Origin: Zancudomyces culisetae
Lineage: Eukaryota; Kickxellomycota; Harpellomycetes; Harpellales; Legeriomycetaceae
Length of the DNA stretch: 14,280 nucleotides
Direction of reading: 5' to 3'
NCBI GenBank assembly: GCA_001969505.1
Contig: LSSK01000344.1
Coordinates: 1 to 14,280 of the forward strand
The position numbers and the translations under genes were made by a program. The first letter of the stretch is position 1, and each line of letters starts with the position of its first letter. Shown here one piece after another: positions 11,645 to 14,280 of this stretch. Under the pieces are notes generated by a model. It did no database searches. It worked only from the letters and a program-made list of their open reading frames with translations, and had not been told where the DNA came from.

Positions 11645-11737
11645 AATCTGTCCTATAAGTACCAGAATTTTGTATAATATTCAAACCTTATTCGAGACTA
11701 GTTGATTATATTTAAACGGTTCCCATATTGGTAATGT

Positions 11738-11743
11738 AATAAA
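11738..11743 (+). terminator. Candidate poly(A) signal of PHD gene
   Basis: AATAAA on the plus strand lies about 430 nt after the PHD gene stop. If used, the 3' UTR would carry both the C-rich and the G-rich tract. Earlier AT-rich elements could serve instead. Confidence 0.35.
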
Positions 11744-11813
11744 ACTAAGTTTAGTTTAAAAGTGGTTATATAACAACAGAATTAGAAGAAAAAGAAAAAA
11801 AAGAAAAGAAAGG

Positions 11814-11819
11814 TTTATT
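11814..11819 (-). terminator. Candidate poly(A) signal of RAD16
   Basis: AATAAA read on the minus strand (plus TTTATT) lies about 85 nt after the RAD16 stop, a typical distance. It lies beyond the plus-strand signal at 11738-11743, so the two convergent 3' UTRs may overlap only slightly or not at all. Confidence 0.45.
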
Positions 11820-11903
11820 AATCAAAAAAAAAAAGGTTGCCATGCCAACAAGAGTTAAGAATAATGTACAAATATACCACTAAAAAAATTTTTAAAAAAA
11901 AAA

Positions 11904-14280
11904 TCAGGATGTGAATAGATATTCCATATCTTCTTCTGAAAGCCGAGAAAGAGCAGTTGTATCTTTCCCGATGGTACTCATAAACAAATCGCGCTTTTTC
12001 TCCTGCAATACAACAATGCGCGATTCAATCGAATTCTCCACAATTAGTTTGGTTGTACGAATAGGCCGCCGCTGGCCTAGTCTGTGAATACGGTCCATGG
12101 CCTGGTCTTCTACGGCGGGGTTCCACCACGGATCACAGATAAACACATGACTAGCTTCGGTCAAATTAAGCGCCACACCACCAGCCTTCAAGCTAACCAG
12201 GAATACAGTGTACTGTGGTTTGGTCATAAAGGTACGGATGACGGCGTCACGCTGCGACGGACTCATGTGGCCGTCCAACCGGCAAACACTAAAACCGGCA
12301 CGGTTGAGCCGCCATTGTACCAGGTCAAGAAAATTGACAAATTGCGAAAAGACCAGGGATTTGATGGTACAGTCAGATCTGCGCAACGCTTGCAGTTCTT
12401 CTACCAGTGCTTCGATCTTTGTTGAAGAGCGCCAGGTGGCCATGTTGATGCGGTTAACAATACTGCGTTTGTATACCATGGTATCGGGTGTGGTAATCAT
12501 AATGTCCTCGCCTAAGCTGTTTTCTAGCGAACGCAGAGGTCCGGCCTGGACATATTCGATAGGTGGCTGAGTCAAATCGATAGTTAACACAGCAAAGCAC
12601 ATGGTGCAGGATGGTGTGCCAGCAGAGGTAGAGGTAGAGGTGGTAGTAGAGGAAGGCTGAGAACCTCCATAGGATTCAAGATACTGCGACACACATACAC
12701 GGCAGTATACGTGTTTGCATTTGGATGCGATAGGATCCTCAGGCTCGCAGTGGCATATGGAGCAAACCAAAAGATCGGAAGATTCGCCAGAAGAAGCAAG
12801 TTTGTGAGTTAGCAAATCTGGATGGTTGACAGCAAGTCGCATTTTAGTAATCAGTTCAAAGATGTTGGCATAATTGTTGAGAACTGTGCCATGAGATGCA
12901 TAGGTATCAAATGACCTACGACTGTTGGAAAATAGTGAAGTATAAAAGTCCAACTCTTCAGGAGAAAAGCGATCACGACGAATAGTGACGATTTTGGGAG
13001 GAAGACCTAGATCGGCAGCACGCTCGACTTTGGTCCGCCGAAGCATAATTAGATCAATAATCAGATTGAGTTTACGGAAAGCATCCAGCCCAAGACCTGA
13101 AGCACCATATTCTTGAATGGGTTTAAGCACCTCAAAGTTCCAAAAGCAGACGTGTTGGTGTGAACTATGTTTGCACACTTGGCAATGGTATTCATTATAC
13201 GCAAAATTCCATTTGATACTTTTGCATTCGCATTTGATACAGAAATACATGCTGAATGGCTTGAGCTGCAAAAATCGGATCAACGAATATAGCTCTCCAA
13301 CACGGTTCTGCAAAGGTGTTCCAGATAGGCACCAACGGTATGTAGCTTTAAGAGCAAATGAAGCGCGGGCTGTGTTGCTTGTACGGTCCTTAATGTTGTG
13401 TGCCTCGTCTAGAATCACACGATGCCAGTTAATGGTATGTAACATCGACTGCTCCTTAACCATAGTCCCCCGTCTGCGCACACCATAATTCTGTTTGCGG
13501 AAACATGACTCCAATACGGCATAGGTGGTCAGTACTACATCTTTGCTCTCTAGCTCTTTACTCTTCTTGTTTCGATCAGTTCCATAATACATCACCACTT
13601 TCAGGCTTGGTGCATATAGCTGTATCTCGTTCTTCCACTGAATCAGGGCCACAGTCGGAACGATTACTAGCGTAGGTTGGCCATCTTGTCGTGTTGTGCT
13701 CAGCAATGACACCGTTTGTATTGTTTTTCCCATCCCCATTTCATCTGCCAACACTCCGCCTTTTACTGGTGACTGCTCCTGCTTTGTCATCCAATCCAGT
13801 CCCTCCAATTGAAACGGCAAAAGCTGCATTACAATGTCCTTTGGCTGTGCTATCATTTCCCCCTCTATTCGGCCTTTTTTTTCGACCACATCCCAAATAT
13901 CCCGCAATACCTCGTGGCTTTCATGCAATTGCTTTACTGTATTGTATCTTCTCTTTTCCCGAGTTGTCATATTTTTTGTAGCTTCATCTTGCTTCTTTTG
14001 CTTCGTTCTAGCTCTACGCACGCCTTTTTTTTCGACCGGTGCAGATATTTGAATATCTACGTTCACATCCTCTTCTTTATCTTCATGCCTCTTCTCTTCT
14101 TTAATCCCACCTTCCATGTCTACCTCTATTTCTATGTTTCCAACATATGTCTCCTTCTCCTCCTCCTCCTCTTCTTCTACTTCCTCCTCCTCTTCATTAT
14201 CATCCTGTTCCTGGTCCGAAGCTTCTACAAACGATGAGTCATCATCATCATCATCCACAACCACATCTTCAAACTCATCC
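11904..14280 (-). CDS. RAD16: DNA repair ATPase Rad16 (SNF2 helicase with RING), N-terminus cut by window edge
   Basis: With Rad7, Rad16 forms the ATP-dependent DNA-binding factor for nucleotide excision repair of silent chromatin and also acts as a ubiquitin ligase. The frame is open to the edge; at least 791 codons are visible against 790 aa in S. cerevisiae, so little is missing. Numbering from the codon at 14264: acidic N-terminus 1-75; basic patch 79-106; ATPase motif I DEMGMGKT 174-181; DEAH box 286-289; SGTPLQNR 314-321. A second zinc site lies in the Rad16-typical insert (CIKC 342-345, CQVC 361-364, then FWNFEVLKPIQEYG). The RING uses C501, C504, C516, H518, C521, C524, C553 and C556. 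The C-terminal helicase half runs about 610-745 with WWNP and QAMDRIHRLGQ. The ending SRLSEEDMEYLF matches the Rad16 C-terminus, and no introns are present. The zinc insert plus RING separates it from Rad5 and other SNF2 proteins. The coding sequence is clearly GC-richer than the flanks. Confidence 0.95.
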   Translation of the reverse strand, partial: DEFEDVVVDDDDDDSSFVEASDQEQDDNEEEEEVEEEEEEEKETYVGNIEIEVDMEGGIKEEKRHEDKEEDVNVDIQISAPVEKKGVRRARTKQKKQDEATKNMTTREKRRYNTVKQLHESHEVLRDIWDVVEKKGRIEGEMIAQPKDIVMQLLPFQLEGLDWMTKQEQSPVKGGVLADEMGMGKTIQTVSLLSTTRQDGQPTLVIVPTVALIQWKNEIQLYAPSLKVVMYYGTDRNKKSKELESKDVVLTTYAVLESCFRKQNYGVRRRGTMVKEQSMLHTINWHRVILDEAHNIKDRTSNTARASFALKATYRWCLSGTPLQNRVGELYSLIRFLQLKPFSMYFCIKCECKSIKWNFAYNEYHCQVCKHSSHQHVCFWNFEVLKPIQEYGASGLGLDAFRKLNLIIDLIMLRRTKVERAADLGLPPKIVTIRRDRFSPEELDFYTSLFSNSRRSFDTYASHGTVLNNYANIFELITKMRLAVNHPDLLTHKLASSGESSDLLVCSICHCEPEDPIASKCKHVYCRVCVSQYLESYGGSQPSSTTTSTSTSAGTPSCTMCFAVLTIDLTQPPIEYVQAGPLRSLENSLGEDIMITTPDTMVYKRSIVNRINMATWRSSTKIEALVEELQALRRSDCTIKSLVFSQFVNFLDLVQWRLNRAGFSVCRLDGHMSPSQRDAVIRTFMTKPQYTVFLVSLKAGGVALNLTEASHVFICDPWWNPAVEDQAMDRIHRLGQRRPIRTTKLIVENSIESRIVVLQEKKRDLFMSTIGKDTTALSRLSEEDMEYLFTS
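14150..14255. repeat. Trinucleotide repeats encoding acidic runs of Rad16
   Basis: An ATC/GAT repeat at 14240-14255 encodes six consecutive Asp, and an imperfect CTC/TTC tract at about 14150-14200 encodes a Glu-rich run interrupted by Val and Lys. Both are in frame, so slippage would change the length of the acidic tail without breaking the protein. Confidence 0.7.

Larger units (their letters stand above)
11310..11903. other. Shared 3' region of convergent genes
   Basis: This 594-bp region separates the stop codons of the PHD gene (plus) and RAD16 (minus). It holds a C-rich tract, two GA-rich stretches, and one AATAAA-type signal for each strand. Any open frames here translate homopurine or homopyrimidine DNA and are not credible genes. 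Confidence 0.7.

Overview
The window looks like nuclear DNA from a fungus. It is AT-rich and gene-poor, carries spliceosomal introns of about 85-160 nt with GTAAGT/GTATGT donors and TACTAAC/CTAAC-type branch points, and encodes proteins whose closest known families are fungal (Rad16, Rco1-type double PHD, HMG-box). The intron load argues against a close relative of Saccharomyces cerevisiae. Two TTAGGG-type units inside one intron would suit a lineage with canonical TTAGGG telomeres. I cannot name the species or phylum from sequence alone.

Layout, left to right. Positions 1-1546 hold no gene I can defend, only exon-like open stretches on the minus strand. At 1547-2060 (minus) there is a probable small spliced gene of unknown function with an unresolved structure. 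At 2544-3773 (minus) a four-exon gene encodes a 306-aa protein with one HMG box and an AT-hook-like tail. A 4.5 kb divergent intergenic stretch (3774-8259) contains several short repeats but no convincing gene. At 8260-11309 (plus) a four-exon gene encodes an 893-aa protein with two PHD fingers in the arrangement of Rco1/Cph1/PHF12, the Rpd3S histone deacetylase subunit. At 11904-14280 (minus) an intronless gene, cut by the right edge at its N-terminus, encodes Rad16, the SNF2/RING subunit of the global-genome nucleotide excision repair factor. The last two genes are convergent, and their shared 594-bp 3' region contains a C-rich and a G-rich tract.

All three confidently identified products act on chromatin or DNA (HMG box, histone-reading PHD, SNF2 repair ATPase). 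The genes are on both strands, kilobases apart in one case, and have separate promoters, so I read this as ordinary neighbourhood and not as a coordinated cluster. The exon joins given here were worked out by hand: every join in the HMG and PHD genes preserves frame, and the summed exons are exact multiples of three (921 and 2682 nt including stop).

I do not see a clearly new biological system. The most interesting points are the paired quadruplex-prone tracts between the convergent genes, the three phase-2 introns of the PHD gene that each put a stop codon right at the donor, the unassigned ordered N-terminal module followed by a SUMO-interacting-type motif in that same protein, and the enlarged, proline-lacking RING of Rad16.
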